Shown here piece after piece: positions 45,790 through 58,682 of a DNA stretch of 64,000 nt. Source of the stretch: Rhinopithecus roxellana. Taxonomy: Eukaryota > Chordata > Mammalia > Primates > Cercopithecidae. The stretch lies in contig NC_044559.1 of assembly GCF_007565055.1 (NCBI RefSeq), positions 36,381,546-36,445,545 of the forward strand. The letters run 5' to 3'. A program made the translations under genes and the position numbers. Within the stretch, counting starts at the first letter, position 1; every line of letters begins with the position of its first letter. Below the pieces are notes generated by a model. The model saw only the letters and a program-made list of their open reading frames with translations, searched no databases and was not told where the DNA came from.

Positions 45790-48750
45790 TCTGTTAAAAT
45801 ATAATTCATACATTTAAAAATTGCCATTTGAAAGTATACAATTCAGTTGTTTTTACTGTATTCACAGGGTCATGCAAACTTAATTATAATCTACCTTTAA
45901 AATGTTTGTATCACCCCCCTCTAAAAATCCCTCAGTCATTAGCAGCCATTCGCCTTCCTCCCTTGTCCCCCAACCCTGCCCCGGTAGTCCTCGCAATCAA
46001 TAATCTACTTTTTATTTCTATAGGTTTTGTTCTTCTAGAAATTTCATATAAGTGAAATCATGAAATATGTGATCTATTATGTACCAAGACTTTACTAATT
46101 TTACTAACTTTTATTGCCAGACAATTCAATTATAATACCCTGTTCAAATGTGGAGATATCATATTTTGTTCATTCATTAGTTGATGGACTTTTTACCTAT
46201 TTCCATTCTTTGGCTATTATGAATAATGCTGTTATGAACATTCTGTGTATGCTTTATTGTGAACATTTAAAAAAAATTCTCTTTGGTATATTTTTCTAGA
46301 AGTATATTTGCTAGGTTATATGTAAATTTTATGTTTACTATTTTCATGCACTACCAAACTGTTTCCAAGAATAGCTGCATCATTATACATCTTGACCAGC
46401 AGTTCATATGTGTTTCTATTTCTCCATATTCCACAAACTCTTGTTATTGTCTGTCTTTTTTTATTATAGCCATCCTAGTATGTGGGAAGTGATCTCACTG
46501 GAGATTTGAGTTACATTTCCCTAATGAGTAATGATTTTCAATATATTTTCTGTGCTTATCAGTCATTTGTAAATCTTCTTTGGAATAATCTTCTTTGGAA
46601 TATTCAGATATTTTGCTGGACTTTTTTTAGTTCGGCATTTATCTTTGTTTTTTGTTTATATTTATCATTATTATTTTTTGAGACGGAGTCTCACTCTGTT
46701 GCTCAGGCTGGAGTGCCGTAGCATGATCGTGACTCACTGCAACCTCTGCCTTCCACGTTCAAGTGATTCTCCTGCCTCAGCCTCCTGGGTAGCTGGGACT
46801 ATAGGCACATGCCACCACACCTGGCTATTTTTTTTTTTTATTTTTTATTTTTGTTTTTAGTAGACTTGGGGTTTCAACATGTTGGCCAGGCTGGTCTTGA
46901 ACTCCTTACCTCAGGTGATCCACCTGCCTTGGCCTCCCAAAGTGCTGCGATTACAGGTGCAAGCTACCGTGCCCAGCCGTCTTTTTATTATTTAATAGAA
47001 GAGTTCTTTATATTCTGGATACAAATAAGAAATATAAATTGTAAAAAATTTTATTCCATTCTTTATTGTCCGCTTATTTTTTTGATGGTATCATTTTTAG
47101 CACAATATTTTTAAAGACTGATCCAGTCCAATTTATATTTTTGTTTTTTTTTTTGTGCTCCTAATGGTAAAACAATTACCTGACTCAAGATTATGAAGTT
47201 TTATTTATACATTTTTATGGAGAGCTTTATAATTTTAACTCTTATGTTCAGATGTCTTATATATTTTGAGTGATGTTTAGGGCATGGTCTGATGTGTAGG
47301 AGTCCAACTCTATTTTTTAAAACATGTGCATATCTAGTTGTCCTGCCATCATTTGTTGAAATGACTATTCTTCCCCCATTTACTTATTTTGGCACCCTTG
47401 ACAAGAATCAGTTGGCCTAAGTGTAATGGTTTATTTTTGGATTTTCAATTTTCTTCCATTTATACACATTTTATATTTATACCAGTATTATGTAGTTTTA
47501 ATACTGTTGCTTTGTAGTAATGTTTGAAATTGGGATGGCTGAGTCCTCCAACTTTATTCCTCTTTTAAAAATTTTTTGGCTATATGAAACTCCCTGTAGT
47601 TATATGTGTATTTTAGAATCAGCTTGTCATTTTCTACAAAGAAGACAGCTCAGATTCTGGTAGGGATTACCTGAAATCTATAGATTAAATTTATAAATCA
47701 TCTTACCAGTATTCTTCTTATCCATGAACATGGGCTGTCTTTCAATTTATTTATACCATCTTTAATTTTTAAACAATATTTTATGATTTTTCACAGTATA
47801 TCTTGTACTTCTTTTATTAAATTATTTCATGAGAATTTTATTTTAATGCTGTTTTATATTAAATTGTTTTTTTGTTTTATTTTCACATTGTTTATTGCTA
47901 GTATATAGAAGTACAATAGACTTTTACACATTGATTTTGTATCCTGCTTATACATTGATTTGGTATCCTTGCTTAACTAATCTATTAGTTCTAGTAGACT
48001 TTTTGTGGATTCTTTAGGCTATCCAAGACCATGTCATATGTAAGTAGTGATAGCTTCACTTCTTCCTTTCCAGTCTGGATACTTTTAGTTCTTTTCTTTG
48101 CTTTTTTTTTTTTTTAATAGCTATTTGATTTGATAAGAATCTCCAGTACAAGAATGAAAATAAGTGGCAAGAGCAGGCATCCATGTCTTGTTCCTGATTG
48201 CAGTGGGAGAAAAGATTCCATTTTTTACTGTTAAGCATGATGTTAGATGTGAGTTTTTAAAAAAACGCCCATGTTATTTACCAAGTACCCATATTTGTAT
48301 ACCCTTGTCAAGAATCAGTTGTCCATAAATGTAATTTTTTGTTTTGGGGCTCTCAATTTCATTCCTTTGATATGCATTGTATATTTATGCCAGTATCATG
48401 TGGGTTTAATAGAAATAGAGAGGAAGTTCTTTTTATTTCTAGTTGAGTATTTTTAATGATGAAAGAATGTTGGATTTTTCAAAATAATTTTTCTGTATTT
48501 ATTGGGTTATTCTTGTTTTTTTTTTTTTCCTTTTTATTTTCTCTACTGGTCTTTTTTCTTTTAGTGTGGTACATTGCATTTACTGATTTTTGTATGTGAA
48601 ACCAACTTTATTTTCCTAGGATAAAGCCCACTGGATCATGGTGGGGATCTTTCAATATGTTTCCCTAAATTTGCTTTACTAATATTTTGTTGCAGTTTTC
48701 TGTAAAGTTGTTAGTGATGTCTCCTCTTTCATTCCTGATTAAAACATATG
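45790..48750 (-). mobile_element. Old L1M, antisense, interrupted by Alu
   Basis: Starts with the 3'UTR-like ATAATTCATACATTTAAAAA and AGTATACAATTCAGT blocks, runs through the reverse ORF2 sequence (GGCTATTATGAATAATGCTG near 46211; degenerate reverse transcriptase region near 47900-48600). It ends where the L1PA-type inverted piece begins. A possible internal duplication or rearrangement gives two similar segments, for example CCCTTGTCAAGAATCAGTTG near 48301 and a cousin near 47394. Confidence 0.7.
46668..46977 (-). mobile_element. Alu SINE, antisense, nested in L1M
   Basis: Antisense Alu from TTATTTTTTGAGACGGAGTC to ACCGTGCCCAGCC, with an expanded T-rich linker at about 46829-46858. The L1M resumes after it. 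Confidence 0.93.
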
Positions 48751-51320
48751 TTTTCCAACACTATGTTGAATAGGAGTGGTGAGAGAGGGCATCCTTGTCT
48801 TGTGCCAGTTTTCAAAGGGAATGCTTCCAGTTTTTGCCTGTTTAGTATGATATTGGCTGTGGGTTTGTCATAAATAGCTCTTATTATTTTGAGATGTGTC
48901 CCATCAATATCTAATTTATTGAGAGTTTTTAGCAGGAAGGGTTGTTGAATTTTGTCAAAGGCCTTTTCTGCATCTATTGAGATAATCATGTGGTTTTTGT
49001 CTTTGGTTCTGTTTATATGATGGATTAAGTTTTTTTGATTTGTGTATGTTGAACCAGCCTTGCATCCCAGGGATGAATCCCACTTGATCATGGTGGATAA
49101 GCTTTTTGATGTGCTGCTGGATTCAGTTTGCCAGTATTTTATTGAGGATTTTGGCATCGATGTTCATCAGGGATATGATGAAGTTCTGGCCAGGGAAATC
49201 AGGCAGGAGAAAGAAATAAAGGGTATTCAGTTAGGAAAAGAGGAAGTAAAATTGTCCCTGTTTGCAGATGACATGATTTTATATTTAGAAAACCCCATCG
49301 TCTCAGCCCAGAATCTCCTTAAGCTGATAAGCAACTTCAGCAAAGTCTCAGGATACAAAATCAATGTGCAAAAACCACAAGCATTCCTCTACACCAATAA
49401 CAGACAAACAGAGAGCCAAATCGTGAGTGAACTCCCATTCACAATTGCTTCAAAGAGAATAAAATACCTAGGAATCCAACTTACAAGGGATGTGAAGGAC
49501 CTCTTCAAGGAGGAATACAAACCACTGCACAACGAAATAAAAGAGGACACAAACAAATGGAAGAACATACCATGCTCGTGGATAGGAGGAATCAATATTG
49601 TGGAAATGGCCATACTGTCCAAGGTCATTTATAGATTCAGTGCCATCCCCATCAAGCTGCCAATGACTTTCTTCACAGAATTGGAAAAAAACTACTTTAA
49701 AGTTCATATGGAACCAAAAAGAGCCTGCATTGCCAAGACAATCCTAAGCCAAAAGAACAAAGCTGGAGGCATTACGCTACCTGACTTCACACTATACTAC
49801 AAGGCTACGGTCACCAAAACAGCATGGTACTGGTACCAAAACAGAGATGTAGACCAATGGAACAGAACAGAGCCCTCAGAAATAATACCACACATCTACA
49901 ACCATCTGATTTTTGACAAACCTGACAAAAACAAGAAATGGGGAAAGGATTCCTTATATAATAAATGGTGCTGGGAAAACTGGCTAACCATAAGTAGAAA
50001 GCTGAAACTGGATCCCTTCCTTACACCTTATACAAAAATTAATTCAAGATGGATTGGAGACTTAAATGTTAGACCTAAAACCATAAAAACCCTAGAAGAA
50101 AACCAAGGTAATACCATTCAGGACATAGTCATGGGCAAGGACTTCATGCCTAAAACACCAAAAGCGATGGCAACAAAAACCAAAATTGACAAGTGGGATC
50201 TAATTAAAGAGTTTCTGCACAGCAAAAGAAACTACCATCAGAGTGAACAGGCAACCTACAGAATGGGAGAAAATTCTTTTTTTTTTTTTTTTTTTGAGAC
50301 GGAGTCTTGCTCGGTTGCCCAGGCTGGAGTACAGTGGCATGATCTCGGCTTACTGCAAGCTCCACCTCCCAGGTTCATGCCATTCAATGGGAGAAAATTT
50401 TTGCAATCTACCCATCTGACAAAGGGCTAATATACAGAATCTACAAAGAACTTAAACAAATTTACAAGAAGAAAACAACCCCATCAAAAAGTGGGCAAAG
50501 CATATGAACAGACACTTCTCAAAAGGAGACATTTATGCAGCCAACAGACACATGAAAAAATGCTCATCATCACTGGCCATCAGAGAAACGTAAATCAAAA
50601 CGAGAATGAGATACCATCTCACACCAGTTAGAATGGCGATCATTAAAAAGTCAGGAAACAACAGGTGCTGGAGAGGATGTGGAGAAATAGGAACACTTTT
50701 ACACTGTTGGTGGGACTGTAAGCTAGTTCAACCATTGTGGAAGACAGTGTGGCGATTTCTCAAGGATCTAGAGCTAGAAATACCATTTGACCCAGCCATC
50801 CCATTACTGGGCATATACCCAAAGGATTATAAATCTTGCTGCTATAAAGGCACATGCACACATATGTTTATTATGACACTTTTCACAAAAGCAAAGACTT
50901 GGAACCAACCCAGATGTCCATCAATGATAGACTGGATTAAGAAAATGTGGCACATATGCACCATGGAATACTATCAAGCCATGAAAAAGGATGAGTTCGT
51001 GTCCTTTGTAGGGACATGGATGAAGCTGGAAACCATCATTCTCAGCAAACTGTCACAAGGACAGAAAACCAAACACCGCATGTTCTCACTCATAGGTGGG
51101 ATTTGAACAATGAGAACACTTGGACACAGGAACGGGAACATCACACACTGGGGCCTGTTGTGGGGTGAGGGGAGGGGGGAGGGATAGCATTAGGAGATAT
51201 ACCTAATGTAAATGACGAGTTAATGGGTGCAGCACACCATCATGGCACATGTATACATATGTAACAAACCTGCACATTGTGCACATGTACCCCAGAACTT
51301 AAAGTATAATTTAAAAAAAA
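48751..51320 (+). mobile_element. Twin-primed L1PA-type L1, sense to ATRNL1
   Basis: 48751-49177 is antisense ORF2 (reverse transcriptase region) and 49178-51320 is sense, running from the reverse transcriptase core (with F-A-D-D-M) through the ORF2 end and 3'UTR to an A-tail. In L1 coordinates the inverted piece ends at the GTGTTGGAA point where the sense piece starts (GAAGTTCTGGCC), sharing about three bases, so this is a clean 5' inversion. A truncated Alu breaks it at 50276-50385. The 3'UTR lacks the 18-bp duplication seen in the other three L1PA-like copies. Weak flanking similarity (GATTAAAAC near 48738 and AATTAAGAC near 51336) may be the target-site duplication. The 462-residue open frame that starts in the inverted part and crosses into the sense part is a chimera with no known function. 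Confidence 0.93.
50276..50385 (-). mobile_element. Severely 5'-truncated Alu, antisense, inside L1
   Basis: Only the T-run and about 95 bases of the Alu 3' part are present. It is flanked by a perfect 14-bp target-site duplication, AATGGGAGAAAATT, at 50262-50275 and 50386-50399, proving the truncation arose at insertion. Confidence 0.97.
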
Positions 51321-51344
51321 GTTTTAAAAAATAATAATTAAGAC

Positions 51345-52254
51345 TGGGTAAGAAAATCTTCATATCTTTGTATGTCTGTATGGTTTGTGTCTGTATGTAA
51401 TTTCAGAAAAGTAATATGCCTGCTAGATTAACTACTTGAATAGTTAGATATTTGTATATGTGTATAAGACTTGCAGACATTTTCCCCTTACTGCATTTAT
51501 GTTTGTACGTTTATATTTATAAAATTGAATATGATGTCAATGAAAAATTTCCAGTTGTGCTATAGGCATAAGATTGATACCTTTCCAAATCAAGGGTCAC
51601 ATAAGAAAATTGCAAAATTCAGCATTGAATATATCATACTTGGTACTGCTTCCAAAAATATACAAATATTTAGAAATATATTTTCAATTGGATATGTGAG
51701 GCATCTATCATAAAATGTTATTTATAACAAATTATGCTACTTTTTAAATTAAGATAGTAAATATTTGTTGACAAAATAAATGAAGTAAAGACAGCATGAT
51801 ATATGTTCAAATACTGTAAAATTTAGTTACCTTTTCCAAATATAGACTTAGAAAAAAATGCAGTTTTGTTTATTTTATGTAAGTTTTACTTTCTTTGATG
51901 CCCTTTAAATAATTGCACTTTAGCTGACTTGGTATCGACTGAGAAGTAAGGAAAATATCAAAAAGTAACATAATTTAAAACATATTATTTTGCATTTATA
52001 AATAGGTACAATCTGACAGTACAGGTCTTAAAATTAAAATTATTAGTATTATCTTCATTTCATATTTGAAAAAGTATGACTTTGTGTTATTAAAGGACTA
52101 AATGATGCAAAACCTATGCAATCAAATGAATGTAGATATATTAACTTTTCTCAGTTCCCTACCAAGGAACATCATGTTGTCATAACTATATATATTTTAT
52201 CTTCATAGAATTAGTTATAAATATTAAATGCATGTTCTTTAAAAGTGCCCTTAG
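51345..52254. other. Intron, no recognised feature
   Basis: AT-rich unique sequence. No repeat, exon or RNA gene recognised. Confidence 0.5.
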
Positions 52255-54242
52255 ATAAATGTTGTCAAATTCTGTGTACCCAAGAAACCACTACCACAAT
52301 CAAGATAAATATTTTTTTATCCCAAAAGTTTCCATTGTATCTCCTCCCTATCACTTCCTCACCTGCCCCAAGGTGCAGCCAAATACTGCCTGCTTTTTAA
52401 TTTTTTTGGTCACAAATAAGGTATATTTTTTCTTTTAAGAAAATATTTTATCCTTTATGGGCCATTTGGTCTGTGTGCAGCAGCTCAACTCTGCTTCTAT
52501 AAAATGAAAGCAGTCATGTATAGTATCTAAACAAACGAATGTGGCTATATTCCAGTAGAACTTATTTCATATACACTGAAATTTGAATTTCATGAAATTT
52601 TCATGTTATGCATTTTTGGTCATTTTTTATCTTCAACCATTAAACATTTTAAAAATCTACCCCAACGTACAAAAATATGAGACAAGCTAGATTTGGCTCA
52701 TGGGCTATAGTTTGATGATCCTTGCTAGAGACTACATTTGTTACTTCTAAAGTTTTGCGTACATAAAATTAAATAGACACTTTTGTTTCTGATTTCTTTC
52801 ACTCAGCATTTTAATTTCTTTTTTTTTTTTTTTTTTTTTTTTGCTGAGTAGTATTTTATTGTCTGAATATACCACATTTTGTTTATTCCATCATGCTTGG
52901 TTTGTTTCTAGTTTTTAGTAAGTAGCAGTACAACTACTCTTAATAATATGTATGTGTAAGTGTATGTGTGTACGTCTTGCATTTCTCTTGTGGAATTGCT
53001 TTTTGTACTATCATAAATTTGTAAAGGTATGCTTCACCTTATAGGAAATTGTCAAACTGTTTTTCAAAGTAATTGTATCATTGCATATTTCTGCCAGCAG
53101 TTTATGATGATTTTGTGTTTCATTTTATTGTCAACATTTAGTATTATCAATCTTTTACATTTTAGCCATTATAATATGTGTTTGATGGTATGTCTTGTTG
53201 ATTTACAATTATATTTGTCTGATGGCTAAGGACATTAAATATCTTTTCATGTGTTTATTAGCAAGTTGTGCATCTTTTCTGCTTGTGTGTGTGTTTATTC
53301 AGATCTTTCATCCACTTTTAAAAACTGGGCTAGTTTTCTTCTTTCTGTTAAATTTTAAGAGATCTTATAATATTTCAGATAGAAGATCTCCATCAGATAC
53401 ATGGATTGTGAATATCTCCCTCAGCCTATGACTTCACTTTTCATTTTATTAAGAGTATCTTCTTATGAAACGAAGATATTTTAAAGTTGATAAATTATAA
53501 TATATGATTTTTTCTTTGGTATTTTATACTTTTTGTATCACATGCATGAAATTGTTACCTACCCCAAGGATGCAAATATTTTTTCTCTGTTTTTTCTTCC
53601 AGAGATTGTTTAGTGTTAACTGTTACATGTAAATTTGTGATTAATTTTGAGTAAAATTTGTGTGTAATATGAGGTTGTGATATTGGTTCCTTTTTTCCCA
53701 TACAGATATCCAGTTATTCTAGCACCATTTGTTGAAATGGCAATTCTTTTCTCATTGAATTACCTTAGCACATTTGTTGAAAACTAAGTTGATGGAATAT
53801 GTATGGGATTGTTTCTGTCTTCTCTATTCTGGTCCTTTGATCACTCTCTTTGGCCTAATGTCATTACCAAACTTTCTTAGTTGCTATGGTTTTAAAGCAC
53901 ATCTTGAAATTATGTCTTTCAAGTCTTCTGTCTTCGTCTTTTTTAAATGCTTTTTTTCCCTTCATGTTTTAAGATGTATATAAGTTTTAGAAGTAGCTTG
54001 CAAGTCTCTACAAAAAAGCTGGCTGGACTTTTATTGAAATTTTATATAATTTATTATATAAATTTTGAGAGAAATGATACTTTACCAATATATAATTTTC
54101 CAATTCATGTGCATGGTATATCCACTTATTTAGATATTTAAAAATCCTTTCAGTAGATATGGTTGTCAGTGTATAGAGCTTGCTCATATTTTGTTAAATT
54201 TTTCTCTAAATATTTCACAACTTGTTACTAATAAATGACATT
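52255..54242 (-). mobile_element. Old L1M, antisense
   Basis: Left piece (52255-52414) has the 3'UTR wording CACTACCACAATCAAGATAA and CCCAAAAGTTTCCATTG; the right piece (52729-54242) continues with TGAATATACCACATTTTG and reverse ORF2-like blocks (TAGTATTTTATTG, ACTTTACC). A DNA-transposon relic splits it and a solitary LTR interrupts its right part. A 24-base T-run lies at about 52819-52842. Confidence 0.7.
52415..52728. mobile_element. hAT-type DNA transposon relic
   Basis: GGGCCATTTGGTCTGTGTGC, then CAGCTCAACTCTGCTTCTAT, GAATGTGGCTATATTCCAGT, and GATTTGGCTCATGGGCTATA, then GTTTGATGATCC, match a widespread mammalian nonautonomous hAT element whose full copies read CAGGGGTCGGCAAAC at one end. 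The termini are eroded, so no target-site duplication is visible. I do not name the family. Confidence 0.75.
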
Positions 54243-54248
54243 AATGTT

Positions 54249-54820
54249 TGCGGCAGCGCTCCTTTCACAGGGGTACCAGCTGCGGGGGGTCTGTCCCTTG
54301 TAGACTCCTGACCCGGTAACGAATGAATAACATATACTTGACACACAGATATTCTGCTTTGCCAATCCAGCTGAGGGTGTTTAAGCTGCTTACACACTCC
54401 CCACTGAGTACTGTAAACAGTTGCGACTGCCTTGATCAGCTAGTGAGACTTGCATTTATTCAGTAAGACTGATTAACAAAGGCTTGAGTCATCACCAGTA
54501 GAAGGTAATTGACATTGTGGACTTCTCCAGTAAAAAGCACTTAAGCACCCAAGGTACATGAAAGGTTAGTCTTAAGATCACATGAGTAAACAAGCTAGCT
54601 AGGTAAACTACTATGCCTTCCTTTGTTGCTACTTTAATTTGTTTAACGGTAAAGAGACTAGGTCACCTTTAGCCAGCCAGTTCTATTACTGAAGCTATGC
54701 AAACTTCTTGGCCTTTCAAGATTTGTGTCTATCTCTATCTCTAATATTTTATAGAGATAGATAAATTTTATCTATATAAAATCTCTAATATTTTTCCCAC
54801 AGCCTGATTGAGCCCCAACA
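54249..54820 (-). mobile_element. Solitary LTR, antisense, family not identified
   Basis: 572 bp. On the minus strand it begins TGTTGGGGCTCAATCAGG and ends GCTGCCGCA, i.e. TG..CA termini. It is flanked by a perfect 6-bp duplication AATGTT at 54243-54248 and 54821-54826, and removing it rejoins L1M sequence (TGACATTAATGTT followed by AATTTCAATTTC). An AATAAA-type signal on the minus strand lies near 54452-54458 (TTTATT on +), in the right place for an LTR polyadenylation site. No internal region remains. The 6-bp duplication is typical of ERVK-like integration, but I cannot match the family. Confidence 0.75.
54737..54794. repeat. Local direct and inverted repeats within the LTR
   Basis: ATCTCTAATATTTT occurs at 54737-54750 and again at 54781-54794. 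Between them ATAGATAAA and TTTATCTAT form a short hairpin (about 54757-54775). Confidence 0.9.
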
Positions 54821-54826
54821 AATGTT

Positions 54827-56060
54827 AATTTCAATTTCTAGTTGCATGTTATTACTCTATTAATATAATTGTTTTCTATTGAGGTACAATTCAGGTAACA
54901 CAAAATTAACTATTACAAAATATACAATCCAGTGGCATTTAGGACATTCACAGTGTTGTGCAGGCAACACCTGTATCAATTTCCAACCATTTCCATCACT
55001 GCAAAAGAAAACCCATAATCATTAAACAACCCAGCCCTGGGCAGCTACAAATCTGCTTTTAGACTTTATGAATTTACCTGTTTTAAATATCTCCTGTAAA
55101 TTGAATCATGTAATATGTACTCTTTTGTGTTTGGCTTTTTTTCACTGCATTTTTTTTTAGATTCATTTATGTAGCATGTATTAGTACTTTATTTCTTTTC
55201 ATTGCTGAATTATATTCCATTGTATGGATATTTTATCACTCAAAAGTTGATGGGCCTTTGGGTTGTTTCCAGTTATTGATTATTGTGAATCTGATCACTC
55301 ATATCACTACTATAAATCTACTACTTACGTTATGATATATAGTATCGTCATCATCTCTTTTGAAGGAAATCTGTGTTTATTATACATTTTTAGTTTTACT
55401 GTGTGATGAAGCGTCGTTACTGCTTTGTGTAAGGTACTGATGTTTTCCTGTGACATAATACATGGTTATGTTTTGTGAATGTTTTATGTGTAGTTGCGAA
55501 GAAGGCGTGTTGTTTAGTATCAAGGCATAAGCTTGAAATCTATTCAGCTATCTTGTTATAATATCTAACTTAGTAATTATTTTCTTTAGACCTTTTACAG
55601 TTTTTCATATTTTGTATCTACTGTTTTATACTAAGAGTGGTGTGCTGGTTTCTACTTGGTGTGGTGTGCTAAAGTCTTTTTATTTGTCTCCTTACTCATA
55701 TCTTCTATGATTTTGCTTGTAAACATAGTTGCTTTGTTATTTGTCACTGAAATATTCACAACTTATATATTCATGGTGACTTTTAGCTTTGGTACTAAAA
55801 AGGTCTTTGTCATAAGTGCCTTTTTGGGTTAAGTTTTATTTTAATTTAATTGATACCAGGTTTGTAATCTCTTCATTCTTATTGTTTCCATTTGCCTGGT
55901 AAACCTTTTCTCTTATTTTTAGTTTTTCTGAGTCGCTTGGTTCTAAATGTGGCTCTACTTTAGAGCATGTAGTTGGTTGTGCTTTATGAGACAAAATATA
56001 TAAATTAAGCCTATTCATCATCATTGTTTTTATTGATAGGTTATTTTTTCTCATGTATGT
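54827..56060 (-). mobile_element. L1M pieces, antisense
   Basis: The first 50 bases continue the L1M interrupted by the LTR. From about 54880 a new L1M 3' end starts (AACTATTACAAAATATACAATCCAGTGG), running through ORF2 C-terminal sequence (55200-55380) to degenerate endonuclease-region blocks (CCATTTGCCTGGTAAACC near 55888). There is an evident internal deletion near 55380, where the ORF2 end jumps to the endonuclease region. Confidence 0.65.
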
Positions 56061-56629
56061 TATATATACACATTATTTATAATGAGTATCATATTATATT
56101 TTTGTGCTTATTTCTCTGTGATGTGTTTCTCTGCTCTTTAATTAAAAAATAATATTTAGATTTATGGAGATTTGTATTTGTGTTCTATTACTCACCTTTG
56201 TTCTTTATGTTTTGAATTTAATTTTTAATTTTTAATGGACAAATAATAATTATATGTATTATATGTTTGTGGGGTAAAATGTGGCATTTTGATATATGTT
56301 TTCATTTTGGAAGGATGAAACTAAGATAATTATTTTTGTGTCAATAACATTTAAAATCTACTCTTAGTAATTTTAAAATATACATTCTGTCCAGTAGATT
56401 ACTAAAACTTATTCCTCCTAACTGAAATTTTGTAGTCTTTGATCAGCCTTTCCTCTTTCCCCTTCCATCTCTCCTAACCCTGGCTTGTGGTAATCATCAT
56501 TCTACTCTCTTCTTCTATGAATTTGATATTTTTTAGATCCCACATATAATTGAGATCATGTAGTATTTGTCTTTTTGTACCTGGTTTATTTCATTTAGCA
56601 TTAATTCAACTTGCCTTTTTAAAAGCTGA

Positions 56630-56934
56630 GGCCAGGTGCAGTGGCTCACACCTGTAATCCCAGCACTTTGGGATCCCGAGGAGGGTGGATCATGAGGTCA
56701 GGAGTTTGAGACCAGCTTGGCCAATATAGTGAAATCCCGTCTCTACTAAAAATACAAAAATTAGCCAGACGGCCATTAGTGGTGGCGGGTGCTTGTAATC
56801 CCAGCTACTCAGGAGGCTGAGGCGGGAGAATCGCTTGAACCGGGGAGGTGGAGGTTGCAGTGAGCCAAGATTGCATCATTGCACTTCAGCCCAAGACACC
56901 ATCTCAAAAACAAACAAACAAACAAACAAACAAA
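56630..56934 (+). mobile_element. Alu SINE, sense, nested in L1
   Basis: Starts GGCCAGGTGCAGTGGCTCAC and ends in a (CAAA)n tail (about 56911-56934). There is a short insertion (CGGCCATTAG) after AATTAGCCAGA. The L1 host continues after it. Confidence 0.95.
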
Positions 56935-58682
56935 CTGAAAAGTATTCGTGTGTGTGTGTATTTCATCCAATGATGGACACCTAGGTTGCATCTATATCTT
57001 AGCTATTGTGAATAGTGCTACAGTGAACACAGTAGTATAACTATCTCTCTGGCATACTGGTTTCATTTCCTTTGGATATATACCCAGAAGAGGAGTTACT
57101 GGACCACATGGTAATTGTAATTTTACTTTTCGGATGACTCTCCAAACCCTTTTCATATTGACGGTTATTTTAAATTTTCACCAACAGTGCACGTGGTTCC
57201 TTTTTCTGCTCATCCCTGCCAGCATTTGTTAAATTTCATCATTTTGATAATAGCCGTTTTAAACAGGTGTGAGGCGATAACTCATTGTCATTTTAATTTA
57301 CATTTTCCTAATGATTAGTGATAGTGCACATTTTTTCATATACCTTTTGGCCATTTGTATGTCTGCTTTTACAAAAAGTTTATTTAGGTCCTTTGTCCAT
57401 TTTAAAATTGTGTTCTTTGTTTTCTTGCTATTGAGTTGCTTGAATTTCTTATGTATTTTGAATATTAGCCTCTTACCAGATGTATGGGTTGTGAATATTT
57501 TCTCCCAATATGTGGATTGTCTCTTTAATAATTATTTCCTTTGTTGTGCTTAAGATTTTTAGATTGATGCAGTTTCATTTGTTTATTTTTGCTTTTGTTT
57601 TGCATGTTCTTTTGGGAAAACCAAGAAATTTTTGCCCAGATCAATGTCATGTAGCATTTATCTTATGTTTTCTTCTACAGTTTCGGGTCTTACCTTTAAG
57701 TCTTTAGTGCATTTTGAGTTGATTTTTATGTATCAAATAAGGCTTTAATTTCATTATTTTGCATCTGAATATCTAGTTTTCCCTGCATAATTTATTTAGG
57801 AGACTGTCTTTTCTCCATTGTGTGTTCTTGACACTTTTGTCAAAAGTCAGTAGATTGTCAGTGCTTGGGTTTATTGCTGAGCTCTATATTCTTTTCCTTT
57901 GGTTGATGTTCCTTTTTTTTTATGTTGGTACTATGCTGTTTTGTTTAACATAGGTTTGTAGTATATTTTGAGATCAAATAGTGTGATGCCTTCAGTTTTA
58001 TTCTTGCTCAAGATTGCTTTGGCTACTGGACATCTTTTTAATTTCCATATGAATTTTAAAATTGCTTTTTCTCTTTCAGTGAAAAATGCCATTGGCATTT
58101 TGTCAGAAATTGCATTGAATCAGTAGATTACTTTTGGTAGTATGAGCATTTTAACAATATTAATTATTCCAATCCATGAACATGGGCTACCTTTCCATTT
58201 ATATAAGTCACTCACTATTTCTTTCCTTAATGCTTTGTGGTTTTCAGTATTTAGATCTTTTAAGTCCTTGGTTAAATTTACTTCAAAGTATTTTTTATGC
58301 TATCATGAATGGTATTGATGTCTTAATTTCTTTTTCAGTTAGCTCATTGTTAGTGTGAAGGAATATTACTGATTTTTGTATGTGGATTTTGTATTCTGCA
58401 ACTTTACTGAACTTCTTTATCAGTTCTAACATATTTTTGGTGGACTCTTTAGGGTTTTCTGTAGACAAGATCATGTCATCGGCAAACAGAAGCAATTTAA
58501 CTTTTTAATTTCCTATTAGGATGCCCTTTATTTCTTCTTTTTGTCTGTTTGCTATGGCTAGAACTTTTAGTACTACATTGAACAGAAGTGGCAAGGGGGG
58601 ACATCCTTCTCTTCTTTTTTATTATAGAAAAAAACTTTAAACTTTTTACCTTTCAGTATGATGTTAGCTGTGGGCATATCAC

